From contig JAWKSZ010000013.1 of assembly GCA_041402045.1 (NCBI GenBank), positions 77,805 through 141,804 of the forward strand: DNA of 64,000 bases, in the 5' to 3' direction. Below are positions 6,958 to 15,541 of this stretch, one piece after another (position 1 is the first letter of the stretch; each line of letters starts with the position of its first letter). The position numbers and the translations under genes are program-made. The DNA is from JAGQRJ01 sp041402045 (GTDB taxonomy: Bacteria > Planctomycetota > J058). The notes under the pieces are model-generated. The model saw nothing but the letters and a program-made list of their open reading frames with translations. It was not told the origin of the DNA and did no database searches.

Positions 6958-9900
6958 ATGAAGCGAGGCGTCGCGGCGTTGGTGGGGTTGCTCGGGGTCC
7001 TGGGGCTGGTGTGGCTCCTGTGGGGTCAGGCTCAGGACGGGGCTCGGGCGACGGAGGGCGCGCGCGACGCGCGCACCCGCGGGCCGCGGGTCGCGGCCGA
7101 GGCCACGCCGCACGGCGCTCCCGAGCCGAGCGCGGTCACGACGCAGGCGCCTGCGACCGCGTCGACCGTCGGCGAGGACGCGGCCGCGCTGGAGCCGACG
7201 GCGCCCACGGTCTACCCCGACGCCCCACCTGCGGCGACGCCGCTGACGGAGGGCGGGCTCCAGGGCCTCGTGCTCGACCCCCAGGGCCGGCCGGCGCCGG
7301 GGGTGACCGTCGAGGTCCTGCACGTGCCCGGCGAGGTCGGCCAGGAGCGCCAGTTCGTGGGCATGAAGGCCTACCTGCAGAAGGCCGGGCAGTGGGAGGC
7401 CTTCTTCCAGGGCACGGCGCGCACCACGACGGGCCCGGACGGACGGTTCCGCGTCGAGCCGCGCGAAGGCTCGACCCTCGCGCAGCTGCGCTTCGAGCAC
7501 CCCGCCTACGTCGCCGCGCGCACCGACGACTTCGACCCCGCCGACTACCCCGTCGCGGGCGCGACCTTCGGCATGGTCGAGGGGGCGACCCTCGTGGTCC
7601 AGGCCCTGAGCCCGCACGGTGAGCCGGTCGCCGCGCAACTGAGCCTCGAGGGCGACGACGCCGCCGTCGCCGTGGGCTCGGGCAGCCCGCTGCCGCTGCA
7701 CGTCGACCGCACCCACGTCGCGCGCCAGCTCGAGGGCGCCCCGGGTCCGGGCCTGGTCGGCGAGGCGCAGGCCGCCCAGGCCAAGCTCGCCGCCCACGCG
7801 GCGGCGGAGGCTGCCGCAGAGGAGGGCGCTGAGGCCGACGACGCGTCCCCCGTGACCCTGGAGGTCACCGAGGTCGTGGAGGACACCGGGCCGCGGAGGC
7901 TGACCGGGCTCGCGCCCGGTCGCCAAACCCTGACCGCCCGCGCAACGGGCTACGCCACCGGCGAGCTCGAGGTCGACTTGATCGCGGGCGAGGAGCAGGC
8001 GGTCGAGGTGCGCCTCTCCGTCGGCCTCGAGCTCCGCGGTCGCGTGCTCGACCCCGGCGGGCGGCCGATCCCCGAGGCCCAGGTGACGGCGGTCGCCTAC
8101 TCCGGCGCCTTCGACTCGAGAGCCCGGGGCAGCCAGGGGTCGGCCACCAGCGACGCGGACGGCGCGTTCGCGGTCCCTGGTCTCGAGGACGCGCGCTACA
8201 TGGTCTTCGCCTCGGCCGAGGGCTACACCGCCTCCCAGGAAGGCGCGTTCGTGTTCGGGGGCAAGGGGCCCGCCACCTACCGCCCGGGCAAGGACGAGGT
8301 GCAGCTCACCCTCCAGCCCACCGTCTCGATCCGGGGCCGGGTGCGCGGGGTGGACGAGGGCTCCCTCACCCAGATCGAGGTCAGCGCACGGCGCAGCGGG
8401 GGCTGGCAGTCCGCGAGCGCGACCGCCCGCGAGGACGGGAGCTTCGAGCTCGCGGACCTCTCCCCCGGACGCTACACCCTGCGCGCCCAGGGCGGTGCCT
8501 ACGTGACCCCGGCGGAGCTCACCGTGCGGGTCGGGCCCGAGGGCGCGAGCGGCGTCGAGCTCGCGCTCGAGCGTGGCGCGACCCTGGACGTGGTCGTGGT
8601 CGCGGCGGGGCAGCCCCTGGCGAACGTGGCGCTGAGCCTCGACGCCGGCGGCGCGGGGGTCTTCGGCGCGAGCGCGCAGCTCGCGGCGACCACCGACGCC
8701 GAGGGGCGCGCGCAGCTCTCTCCGCTCGGGCCGGGGGAATACACCCTCGAGGCGAGCCACGCGGACTACGCGCCGCGCAGCGTGCCCCTGGCCGTCGGGC
8801 CCCAGGGCGCCGGGCCGCTGCGGATCGAGCTCAAGGCCGGTGGCACGCTCCGCGGGCGGGCCCTCGAGGCCGACGGGACGCCCCTGGTCGGGCAGATCAT
8901 GGTCACCCAGCGCGGGACCCTGGAGAAGAACGACGGGACCCAGCAAGGCGAGCTCGACGCCGAGGGCGCGTTCGAGGTGGGGCGCCTCGCCTCCGGCGAC
9001 TACGACGTGCACTTCATGGACCTCGCCGCCGCGTTCAACGGCTCGGCGCGGATCGTGCTCCTGGGCAGCTTCAGCGTGCGCTCGGGGGAGACCGTGACCC
9101 GCGAGTTCCGCTGCGAGCCCGAGGCGGAGGTCGGCGCGCTGCAGGGGGTGCTGCTCCAGGGCAGCGAGCCCGTCGCCGGGCGCATGGTCCAGGCCCGCAG
9201 CGAGGACGGAACCTCGGTGTGGGGCGGCGGACTCCTGTGGGTGAACACCGACGAGGAGGGGCGCTTCGAGCACACCAGCGTGCGCCCCGGGCGCTACGTG
9301 GTGAGCTCCAGCGGGACGGGCGAGGTCGTGGTCGACGTGCGTGGCGGGGCCACCGCGCAGGTCGAGCTGCGGATCAAGCAGGGGGTGATCGCGGGGCGGG
9401 TCGTGGACCAGCTCGGCGCGCCGCTCTCCGGAGCGCGAGTGCACCTCCGCCCGTTCGACTCCCGAGACTTCGACCTGATCTCCTTGCAGAACCAGGTGAC
9501 CAGCGACGCCAGCGGGGGCTTCAGCATCGACACGCTCCCCCCGGGGCGCTACGTCCTCGCCGCCACCGGGCTCGGGCTCGGCAGCGCCCCCGCGCGGGAG
9601 GTGACCCTCGGCGACGGGCAGTCGCTGGTCGACCTCGAGCTGCGCCTCGAGCCCAGCCCCGAGGTGCACCTGCAGGTCCTGGGCGAGGACGGCGCGCCGC
9701 TGCAGGGCGCCGAGGTCAGCTTCTACGCCGGGGCCCTCGCCGCGCACTCGGCCATGCTCGACCTCGGCAGCACCCACCGCACGGGGCCCGGCGGCGAGCT
9801 GCTCCTCGACGAGCTGGTGCCCGGGGACTACGTGTTCGCCGCGCGCTCGGCGTTGAGCGGCGTCGCGGCCAGCGGCCGGGTGCACGTGGGTCCGGGGGAC

Positions 9901-10176
9901 GACGTCGACCTGACCCTGCGGCTCCAGGCTCCCGGGAGCGTGGAGGTGGCGGGGCCCCCCCAAGCCGCGCTGCGCGTGCGCCTCGCCGACGCCGAGCTCC
10001 CTGCGCCGCTGGGCATGAGCCAGCTCTTCAGCAGCACCAGCGGCGGCGGGCAGGCGACCCTCAGCGGCCTCCCCGCCGGGCGCTACGTGATCGAGGCCAC
10101 CGCCCCCGGGGGCGAGGTGCGTCGCTGGGAAGGCGCCGTCCCGGCGGGAGGCACGGTGCGCGCGACCCTGCAGTAG
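6958..10176 (+). CDS. Exported protein with about nine carboxypeptidase-regulatory-like repeats
   Basis: ATG 6958 follows GGGAGGG at a suitable distance and gives an N-terminal signal or anchor (MKRGVAALVGLLGVLGLVWL); the open frame upstream is not protein-like. The 1072-residue protein is then a Pro/Ala/Thr-rich linker (to ~residue 95) and a chain of ~100-residue beta-sandwich repeats of the CarboxypepD_reg/transthyretin-like type, each with a GxVxDxxGxPLxGAxV motif and a closing DGxFxxxxLPPGxYxLxA motif. Clear examples are GRVLDPGGRPIPEAQVTAV and GRVVDQLGAPLSGARVHL. No peptidase active site is present. Such chains usually act as extracellular structural or ligand-binding modules. It converges on the 217-aa gene with 3 bases between stops. 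Confidence 0.88.
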   Translation: MKRGVAALVGLLGVLGLVWLLWGQAQDGARATEGARDARTRGPRVAAEATPHGAPEPSAVTTQAPATASTVGEDAAALEPTAPTVYPDAPPAATPLTEGGLQGLVLDPQGRPAPGVTVEVLHVPGEVGQERQFVGMKAYLQKAGQWEAFFQGTARTTTGPDGRFRVEPREGSTLAQLRFEHPAYVAARTDDFDPADYPVAGATFGMVEGATLVVQALSPHGEPVAAQLSLEGDDAAVAVGSGSPLPLHVDRTHVARQLEGAPGPGLVGEAQAAQAKLAAHAAAEAAAEEGAEADDASPVTLEVTEVVEDTGPRRLTGLAPGRQTLTARATGYATGELEVDLIAGEEQAVEVRLSVGLELRGRVLDPGGRPIPEAQVTAVAYSGAFDSRARGSQGSATSDADGAFAVPGLEDARYMVFASAEGYTASQEGAFVFGGKGPATYRPGKDEVQLTLQPTVSIRGRVRGVDEGSLTQIEVSARRSGGWQSASATAREDGSFELADLSPGRYTLRAQGGAYVTPAELTVRVGPEGASGVELALERGATLDVVVVAAGQPLANVALSLDAGGAGVFGASAQLAATTDAEGRAQLSPLGPGEYTLEASHADYAPRSVPLAVGPQGAGPLRIELKAGGTLRGRALEADGTPLVGQIMVTQRGTLEKNDGTQQGELDAEGAFEVGRLASGDYDVHFMDLAAAFNGSARIVLLGSFSVRSGETVTREFRCEPEAEVGALQGVLLQGSEPVAGRMVQARSEDGTSVWGGGLLWVNTDEEGRFEHTSVRPGRYVVSSSGTGEVVVDVRGGATAQVELRIKQGVIAGRVVDQLGAPLSGARVHLRPFDSRDFDLISLQNQVTSDASGGFSIDTLPPGRYVLAATGLGLGSAPAREVTLGDGQSLVDLELRLEPSPEVHLQVLGEDGAPLQGAEVSFYAGALAAHSAMLDLGSTHRTGPGGELLLDELVPGDYVFAARSALSGVAASGRVHVGPGDDVDLTLRLQAPGSVEVAGPPQAALRVRLADAELPAPLGMSQLFSSTSGGGQATLSGLPAGRYVIEATAPGGEVRRWEGAVPAGGTVRATLQ

Positions 10177-10179
10177 GGG

Positions 10180-10833
10180 CTACTCGAGGGGGAGACCCAA
10201 GAGGAACGAGGTCCCGGAGCCGCGCTCGACGTCGAACTCGCCGCCGTGGGCGCGCACGATCTCGCCGACCACGTCCAGGGTCTCGTCCTCCTCGGGGGAG
10301 AACTCGAGCATGCGCGGCGAGCTGACCTGCACGGACACGCCACCGGTCTCCCGCCGCAGGCGAACCTCGACCCGCATGTTGGTGGTGCAGGCCTCCATGG
10401 CGGTGAGCACCAGGACCTGGAGCACGGCCTCGATCCGGTCGCCGTCGAGGGGGATCCGCGGCAGCTCGACCGGCTCGCCGGCGCGCAGCGCGTCCACGCC
10501 CTGGCTGGCGCAGGCGGAGGTGCAGGCGCCCAGGGCGCGGTTGATCAGGACCTCGAGCTCGAGGGGCACGCGCTCGAGGGTGCAGTGCCCGGCGCGCCAG
10601 GCGTCGAAGACTTGCTCCCGCAGCGGCGTCGGCGCCGAGAGCGCGGCCCGCACCCCCTCCACCAGGAACCGGCTCGAGTCCTTGAGCCGCTGGCTGCCCG
10701 ACTTGACCAGGAACTTGCCCGACTCGAGCAGGCGTCCCGTCTTCTTCTTCTTGCGCTTGACCCTGGGGTCGGAGGAGTCCTCGGGCGCAGGGTCGGCCCC
10801 CGCGTCGGCGGGGAGAGGAGGTTCGGCGGCCAT
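10180..10833 (-). CDS. Histidine-kinase-like ATPase-domain protein
   Basis: Residues ~1-60 are charged and probably disordered, with a lysine cluster (VKRKKKKTGR). The rest resembles a GHKL/HATPase fold: a helix LQVLVLTAMEACTTNM in the position of the N-box, and a C-terminal IVRAHGGEFDVERGSGTSFL that matches the last strand-helix-strand of sensor kinases. No dimerisation His box and no clear DxGxG box are visible, so it is probably an anti-sigma-like or degenerate ATPase domain. A -10-like TAGGTT ends 6 nt before the start codon, suggesting a leaderless transcript. Confidence 0.6.
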   Translation of the reverse strand: MAAEPPLPADAGADPAPEDSSDPRVKRKKKKTGRLLESGKFLVKSGSQRLKDSSRFLVEGVRAALSAPTPLREQVFDAWRAGHCTLERVPLELEVLINRALGACTSACASQGVDALRAGEPVELPRIPLDGDRIEAVLQVLVLTAMEACTTNMRVEVRLRRETGGVSVQVSSPRMLEFSPEEDETLDVVGEIVRAHGGEFDVERGSGTSFLLGLPLE

Positions 10834-10839
10834 GCTGAA

Positions 10840-10845
10840 AACCTA
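10840..10845 (-). promoter_or_regulatory. -10 box, leaderless type
   Basis: On the minus strand TAGGTT is followed by 6 bases and then ATG 10833. Initiation at normal distance would place the transcript start at the start codon. There is no Shine-Dalgarno sequence in the gap. Confidence 0.4.
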
Positions 10846-10909
10846 GCAGGGCCCCCCGGCCGAGTCTACTGGAGAGCGACTCACGGGTGCGGGGCCCGAC
10901 CCGGCCAGG

Positions 10910-10915
10910 TATGAC
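10910..10915 (+). promoter_or_regulatory. -10 box before first kinase-TPR gene
   Basis: TATGAC at 10910-10915 overlaps ATG 10911 and stands 7 bases before GTG 10923. Its position relative to the GTG matches the other leaderless-type starts of this window, so the real start of the kinase may be GTG 10923. Confidence 0.35.
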
Positions 10916-13900
10916 GGGGAGGGTGAGCAGCCCCCCGACGCCCCTGGGCACGATCGGTCCCTACGAGCTCCGCGCGGAGCTGGGCCAGGGGGGTATGGGC
11001 GCCGTGTATCGGGCCTACAGCCACCGGCACGGGCGCGAGGTGGCGCTCAAGCTCGTGCGGCCAGGGTTGGTCGACGTGGATGACGCGGCGCGTCTGGTGC
11101 GGGAGGGGCGGCTGCTCTCGGGGCTCGACCACCCGTTCCTCGTGGGGTTCCTCGACGCAGGCGAGCACTGCGGGACCCCCTACCTCGTCATGGAGCTGGT
11201 CCCTGGCGAGAGCCTCGATCGGCTCCTGGCCCGCGACCGCTGCTGGGAGCCGGAGCGCGCCGTGCGCCTCGTGCGCCAGCTCGCCGAGGGCGCGGGGGAG
11301 CTCCACCGCCTGGGGATCGTGCACCGCGACCTGAAGCCGCACAACGTGCTGCTCGATCAGCGCGGCTCCCCCCAGATCGCCGACTTGGGGCTGGCCCGGG
11401 ACGACTCGCTCTCGCGCCTGACCCAGACCGGAGTGGTCCTCGGGACCCCGGCCTACATGGCCCCCGAGCAGGTCCAGGGCCAGCTCGCGTCCCCGGCCAG
11501 CGACGTCTACGCCCTGGGGGTGATCCTGTTCGAGCTGCTCTCCGGCCGACTGCCCTTCCAGGAGACGAACCAGCTCGCGCTGATGCAGGCCCAGCTCGAG
11601 GCGGCCCCTCCGCCCCTGCGCAGCCTGCGCCCCGACCTGGGGAGCGACCTCGCCGCGCTGGTCGCCTGCTGCCTGGCGAAGGACCCCGGGGACCGCTACC
11701 CCGACGGAGCCGCGCTGGGCGCGGCCCTGGCCGAGGTCGGGTTCGGGTCGCGCAGCCCCGCGGGGCGGGGCGCCGGCCGGGTCGCCGCCGTCCTGACCCT
11801 GGCGTTGGCTCTGGGCGCGCTCGCCTCCCTGCTCGTCGGACCCTCCGGCCCCCCGGCCCCCGGGGAGGCGCCGCCGGCCGCGGACTCGGGGCCGGCTCCG
11901 TCCCCTGAGCTCGCCGCGCTGCTCGCCGACGGCGACGCCCGCCTGCGGCGCGGGGACACCGGGGAGGCCGAGGCGATCTACCTCGCCGCGACCGAGCGTG
12001 ACCCCGCCTCGGCCGAGGCCTGGGCGGGCTACGGCCGGGCGGCCAGCGGCGAGCACCGGCTGGGCACCGCCCGCGGGCGCTTCGAGCGCGCGCTGCGCCT
12101 CGACCCCCACAACACGCGGGCCCTCCTGGGCATGGCCCTGTGCTGCGCGCTCACCGACCGCGCCGCGGCAGAGGACTACCTCCGCCGCGCCGAGGCGAGC
12201 GACCCGGGCTCGGCGTATCCCGCGCTCTACCGCGCCCAGTGGCTCCTGAACGAGGACCCCGCCGCCGCCGTCCCCGAGCTGGAGCGCCTGGCGGCGGCGT
12301 TCCCCGAGAACACGGACGTGCTCACGCTGCTCTGCGGCGGGCTGCGGGTGGTCGGGCGGGCGCCCGAGTCCCTGCGCCGCGCCGAGGAGGAGCTCGCTCG
12401 CCAGGACGACCCGCAGCTCGAGGCGCAGCGCGTCTACAGCCTGACCGCGGTCGGGCGCCCGCGGGCGGAGGTGCTCGCGGCGTTGGAGTCGCTGCGGGAG
12501 CGCTACCCGGGCAGCCTGTCCGTGCTCTCCGCCGGGGGCGACGTGATCCTGGGGTGGGGTGACTTCGAGCGGGCGGCGCCCTGGGTCGCCGCGCTGCGCG
12601 AGCGCTTCCCCCAGAGCCCGGTGAGCCTCGAGTTCTACGCCACCCTCTGCTTGCGCCGGCGCTGGGGCTTGCTCCGGGGGCTGGCCGCGGTCGAGCAGGC
12701 GATCCTCGAGCAGCCCGGGGAGCTGCGGCTGCTGAAGCTCGCCCTGGACCTGTCCGAGGCCACCCGCGACTTCGACCGCCAGGTGCGCTACGCCGGCGCG
12801 CTCCTGGACGAGGCGCCCAGGGACCCCGAGCTCCTGCGCCGGCTCGGGCAGGGCGCCGTCGGGGCGTGCGAACCGCGGCGCGCGGTCGAGGCCTTCGAGC
12901 GCCTGCGCGCGCTGCGCCCCGACGACCCCTGGGTCACCTCCTCGCTCTGGGTTCAGCTCGCCAGCCTCGAGGCCTTCGACCGGGCCGAGGAGGTCGCCGC
13001 GGAGGCGCTCGCGCGCGCGCCGAGCGCCCGGCAGCTCTCGGTCTACCTGCACGCCGCGCGCCTGGGGCGCGGCGACCTCCGCTCCCTCGAGCCGCTGCGC
13101 GAGCTGAGCCGCCTCGGCGACCGGGCGAGCCTCGAGGCCAACCTGGTCCTGCTCGAGCGGTGCCTGCAGCTCGGCGATCTGGACGGCGCGCGGGCCTGCG
13201 CGCAGGTCCTCGAGGACCAGGGGGTGGAGGGCCCCACGAGCGAGTCCCTGCTCGGCGACGAGGCGCTGGCGCGGGGCCGGCTGCACGTCGCGGCGGAGCG
13301 CTACGAGACCGCGTTCGCGTTCAATCCGCGCTGCGGCGAGGCGCTCCTGGGGCTGGGCGAGGTCTACGCCCGCGCGGGAGGGACGGCAGAGGCGCGAGGG
13401 TTGCTCGAGCTCGGGGTGCGCCTCCTGGAGCGGAGCGGGCGCTTCCCCAGCCGCCTCGAGCCCGCGCGCGCGCGGCTGCGCGCGCTCGACGCCGCGGCGG
13501 GGGTCGAGCTCGACGCCCCGCTGGAGACGTGCCTGGCCGTGGGCGACGCCGCCCTCGAGGCCTACGACCAGCGCACGGCGAGCCTGGCGTTCCGCGCAGC
13601 CTTGAGCCGCAGTCCGACCTCGGGGCTGGCCTGGGCGGGCCTGGCCCGGGTGTGCGGACGACGCGGGTTCATGCGCGCGGCGGAGGCCCTGGTGCGCGAC
13701 GCGCTGGTCCACGACCCCGAGCGCCCGAGCACCCTGGTCCTCGCCTCGAACCTCGCGCAGAGCGCGGGGCGTGACGAGGTGGCCGCGGAGCTCCAGGCGC
13801 GGCTCGAGACCGTGGACCCCCAGGGCCCCTGGACGCTCTACAACCGCGGCGAGCTGGCCTGGATCCAGCAGGACGAGACCCGGGCGCAGGCGGCGTTCCA

Positions 13901-14918
13901 GGCCGCCTACGCGCGCTTCCCCCGCGAGCGCGAGCTGGTCCAAGGGGTGGCCATGTTCCACCTCGAGCGCGGCGACTTCGCCGAGGTGCAGCAGATCGCC
14001 GAGGCCTACGCTCGCGCCACGGGGACCCCGGCCCTGAGCCTGGAGCTGGCCAAGGCCCTGGCGGGCCTCGAGCAGCCGGAGCGAGCCCTGGCGGCCGCCC
14101 ACGAGACCCTGGCCTGGGCGCCCTCCCACGCTGCGGGCCTGCTCCTGCTGGGGTCGCTGGAGGATCGCCGCGGCGAGCGGGAGCGCGCGGCCGAGTTCTT
14201 CCGGCGCGGGCTGGAGCAAGACCCGCTGCAGCCCTTGGTGCGCGCGCGCCTGGTCGCCTTCGCCGCCGAGGCCGGAGACGCGGCCCGCGCGCTGGAGGAG
14301 GCTGCGCTGGCCTGGGGCGTCACCCCCGACGCCCTGCGGCTGCGGGTCGCGGTCCAGTTGAGCGACGCGCTGCTCGCCGCCCCCAGCACCGTCCCGGCGG
14401 CGCTGGACTACGCCGAGCGCGCTTGCGCCTTGGAGCCGTCGTCTGCGCCAGCGCGCGCGCAGCGCGGGAAGGTGCGCCGACGCCTGAGCGACCTCGAGGG
14501 GGCGCTCGCGGACTTCAGGTTCGTCCTCGAGCGGGACCCGACCCACACCGGGGCGCTCCTGGTCTGCGGCGAGTCCGCGTTGGCGACCCTCGACCGGGTC
14601 GGCGCCCTGGAGCTCAGCGAGCGGCTGCTGCGCGTGGCCCCTCGCGACTGGCGCGCGCAGAACCTGCGCGGGCGCGTGCTCCTGGTGTTCGTGGGCGTGG
14701 AGCCAGCCTGGGAGTCCCTGCTGCGCGCCGCGGAGCTCGCGCCCAGCGTGCCCGAGGCCTTGTTCCCGGTGGTCGACGCGGGGGCCAGGCTCGAGAAGTG
14801 GGCGACGGTCCGGGACTACGCCCGGCGCCTGCTCGCCCTCGAACCTCCGGCGAGCGAGACCCTGCGTCGGCTCGCCGAGGAGCGCCTGCAGCGCGCGCGC
14901 GAGGCGCTCGGCGAGTAG
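10911..14918 (+). CDS. Hanks-type serine/threonine kinase with TPR tail (first of cluster)
   Basis: Residues ~15-285 are a protein kinase domain with every key element: glycine loop LGQGGMGAVYR, lysine in VALKLV, HRDLKPHNVLL, DLGLAR in place of DFG, and the activation-segment end GTPAYMAPEQ. One transmembrane helix follows near 290-310 (VAAVLTLALALGALASLLVG). The remaining ~1000 residues are TPR repeats, which in such a topology lie outside the cytoplasm. Total length is 1335 aa from ATG 10911; GTG 10923 is an equally good start. A paralogous kinase starts 32 bases downstream, so duplication in tandem is likely. Substrate unknown. Confidence 0.9.
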   Translation: MTGRVSSPPTPLGTIGPYELRAELGQGGMGAVYRAYSHRHGREVALKLVRPGLVDVDDAARLVREGRLLSGLDHPFLVGFLDAGEHCGTPYLVMELVPGESLDRLLARDRCWEPERAVRLVRQLAEGAGELHRLGIVHRDLKPHNVLLDQRGSPQIADLGLARDDSLSRLTQTGVVLGTPAYMAPEQVQGQLASPASDVYALGVILFELLSGRLPFQETNQLALMQAQLEAAPPPLRSLRPDLGSDLAALVACCLAKDPGDRYPDGAALGAALAEVGFGSRSPAGRGAGRVAAVLTLALALGALASLLVGPSGPPAPGEAPPAADSGPAPSPELAALLADGDARLRRGDTGEAEAIYLAATERDPASAEAWAGYGRAASGEHRLGTARGRFERALRLDPHNTRALLGMALCCALTDRAAAEDYLRRAEASDPGSAYPALYRAQWLLNEDPAAAVPELERLAAAFPENTDVLTLLCGGLRVVGRAPESLRRAEEELARQDDPQLEAQRVYSLTAVGRPRAEVLAALESLRERYPGSLSVLSAGGDVILGWGDFERAAPWVAALRERFPQSPVSLEFYATLCLRRRWGLLRGLAAVEQAILEQPGELRLLKLALDLSEATRDFDRQVRYAGALLDEAPRDPELLRRLGQGAVGACEPRRAVEAFERLRALRPDDPWVTSSLWVQLASLEAFDRAEEVAAEALARAPSARQLSVYLHAARLGRGDLRSLEPLRELSRLGDRASLEANLVLLERCLQLGDLDGARACAQVLEDQGVEGPTSESLLGDEALARGRLHVAAERYETAFAFNPRCGEALLGLGEVYARAGGTAEARGLLELGVRLLERSGRFPSRLEPARARLRALDAAAGVELDAPLETCLAVGDAALEAYDQRTASLAFRAALSRSPTSGLAWAGLARVCGRRGFMRAAEALVRDALVHDPERPSTLVLASNLAQSAGRDEVAAELQARLETVDPQGPWTLYNRGELAWIQQDETRAQAAFQAAYARFPRERELVQGVAMFHLERGDFAEVQQIAEAYARATGTPALSLELAKALAGLEQPERALAAAHETLAWAPSHAAGLLLLGSLEDRRGERERAAEFFRRGLEQDPLQPLVRARLVAFAAEAGDAARALEEAALAWGVTPDALRLRVAVQLSDALLAAPSTVPAALDYAERACALEPSSAPARAQRGKVRRRLSDLEGALADFRFVLERDPTHTGALLVCGESALATLDRVGALELSERLLRVAPRDWRAQNLRGRVLLVFVGVEPAWESLLRAAELAPSVPEALFPVVDAGARLEKWATVRDYARRLLALEPPASETLRRLAEERLQRAREALGE

Positions 14919-14938
14919 ACGCGCGCGCGCGACCCGGG

Positions 14939-14944
14939 TAGGAC
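14939..14944 (+). promoter_or_regulatory. -10 box, leaderless type
   Basis: TAGGAC is followed by GGGGGC and then ATG 14951, a 6-base gap. The second kinase gene can therefore be transcribed separately from the first, from a leaderless promoter. Confidence 0.4.
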
Positions 14945-14950
14945 GGGGGC

Positions 14951-15541
14951 ATGTCAGCAGCCTACCCCCGCCCCTTCGCGCGCTACACCTTGCTCGCTCA
15001 GCTCGGGGAGGGCGGCATGGGGGTCGTGCACCGCGCGATCGACCCGGCGCTGGGGGTGGAGGTCGCGCTCAAGACCTGCCGGCCGGAGCTGGCGGAGGGG
15101 GAGGACCTCGCGCGCTTCATGCGCGAGGGGCGGCTCCTGGCCCAGCTTCGGCACCCGCACTTGGTGAGCCTGCTCGACGTGGGCGTGCACGAGGGCACGC
15201 CCTACCTGGTCATGGAGCTCGTGCGCGGACGCGACCTGCAGCACCGCCTGCGGGAGGGCCCCTTCGCCCCCCAGGAGGCCGTCGAGGTCGTGCGCAAGCC
15301 GCCGAGCGCCGCCGGGGCCTTGCACGCCCAGGGGGTGGTGCACCGCGACGTGAAGCCTGGCAAACGCGTTCCTCTGACCCCCGACGGCGAGCCGGTGCTG
15401 ACCGATCTCGGTTCGGTCTGGGTCGAGACCCACAGCCTGACGCGCGCAGCCGGGGACCCTGGCCTGCCTGCGCCGGAGCAGGCGCGGGCAACCAGCGGGA
15501 CCCTGCCGCGACGGCGATGCCTGGTGCGTTCCTGTTCTTGA
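14951..15541 (+). CDS. Hanks-type serine/threonine kinase, 5' part (second of cluster)
   Basis: It starts MSAAYPRPFARYTLLAQLGE and has the glycine loop GEGGMGVVHRA, lysine in VALKTC, and HRDVKPG. After that the alignment to the kinase fold is damaged: the expected N-V/L-L of the catalytic loop reads KRVPL, the DLG region survives as LTDLG, and the APE segment as PAPEQARATSG. From ~15,490 the frame is lost. The N-terminal lobe is thus intact and the C-terminal lobe corrupted, most simply by base-level sequencing errors. It is a paralogue of the upstream kinase-TPR protein. Confidence 0.75.
   Translation: MSAAYPRPFARYTLLAQLGEGGMGVVHRAIDPALGVEVALKTCRPELAEGEDLARFMREGRLLAQLRHPHLVSLLDVGVHEGTPYLVMELVRGRDLQHRLREGPFAPQEAVEVVRKPPSAAGALHAQGVVHRDVKPGKRVPLTPDGEPVLTDLGSVWVETHSLTRAAGDPGLPAPEQARATSGTLPRRRCLVRSCS

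Noticed and set aside
11710..11960. Separate small gene on the minus strand inside the first kinase
   Set aside because: It is a Ser/Pro/Arg-rich antisense frame of the linker region of the kinase, with no independent start signal.
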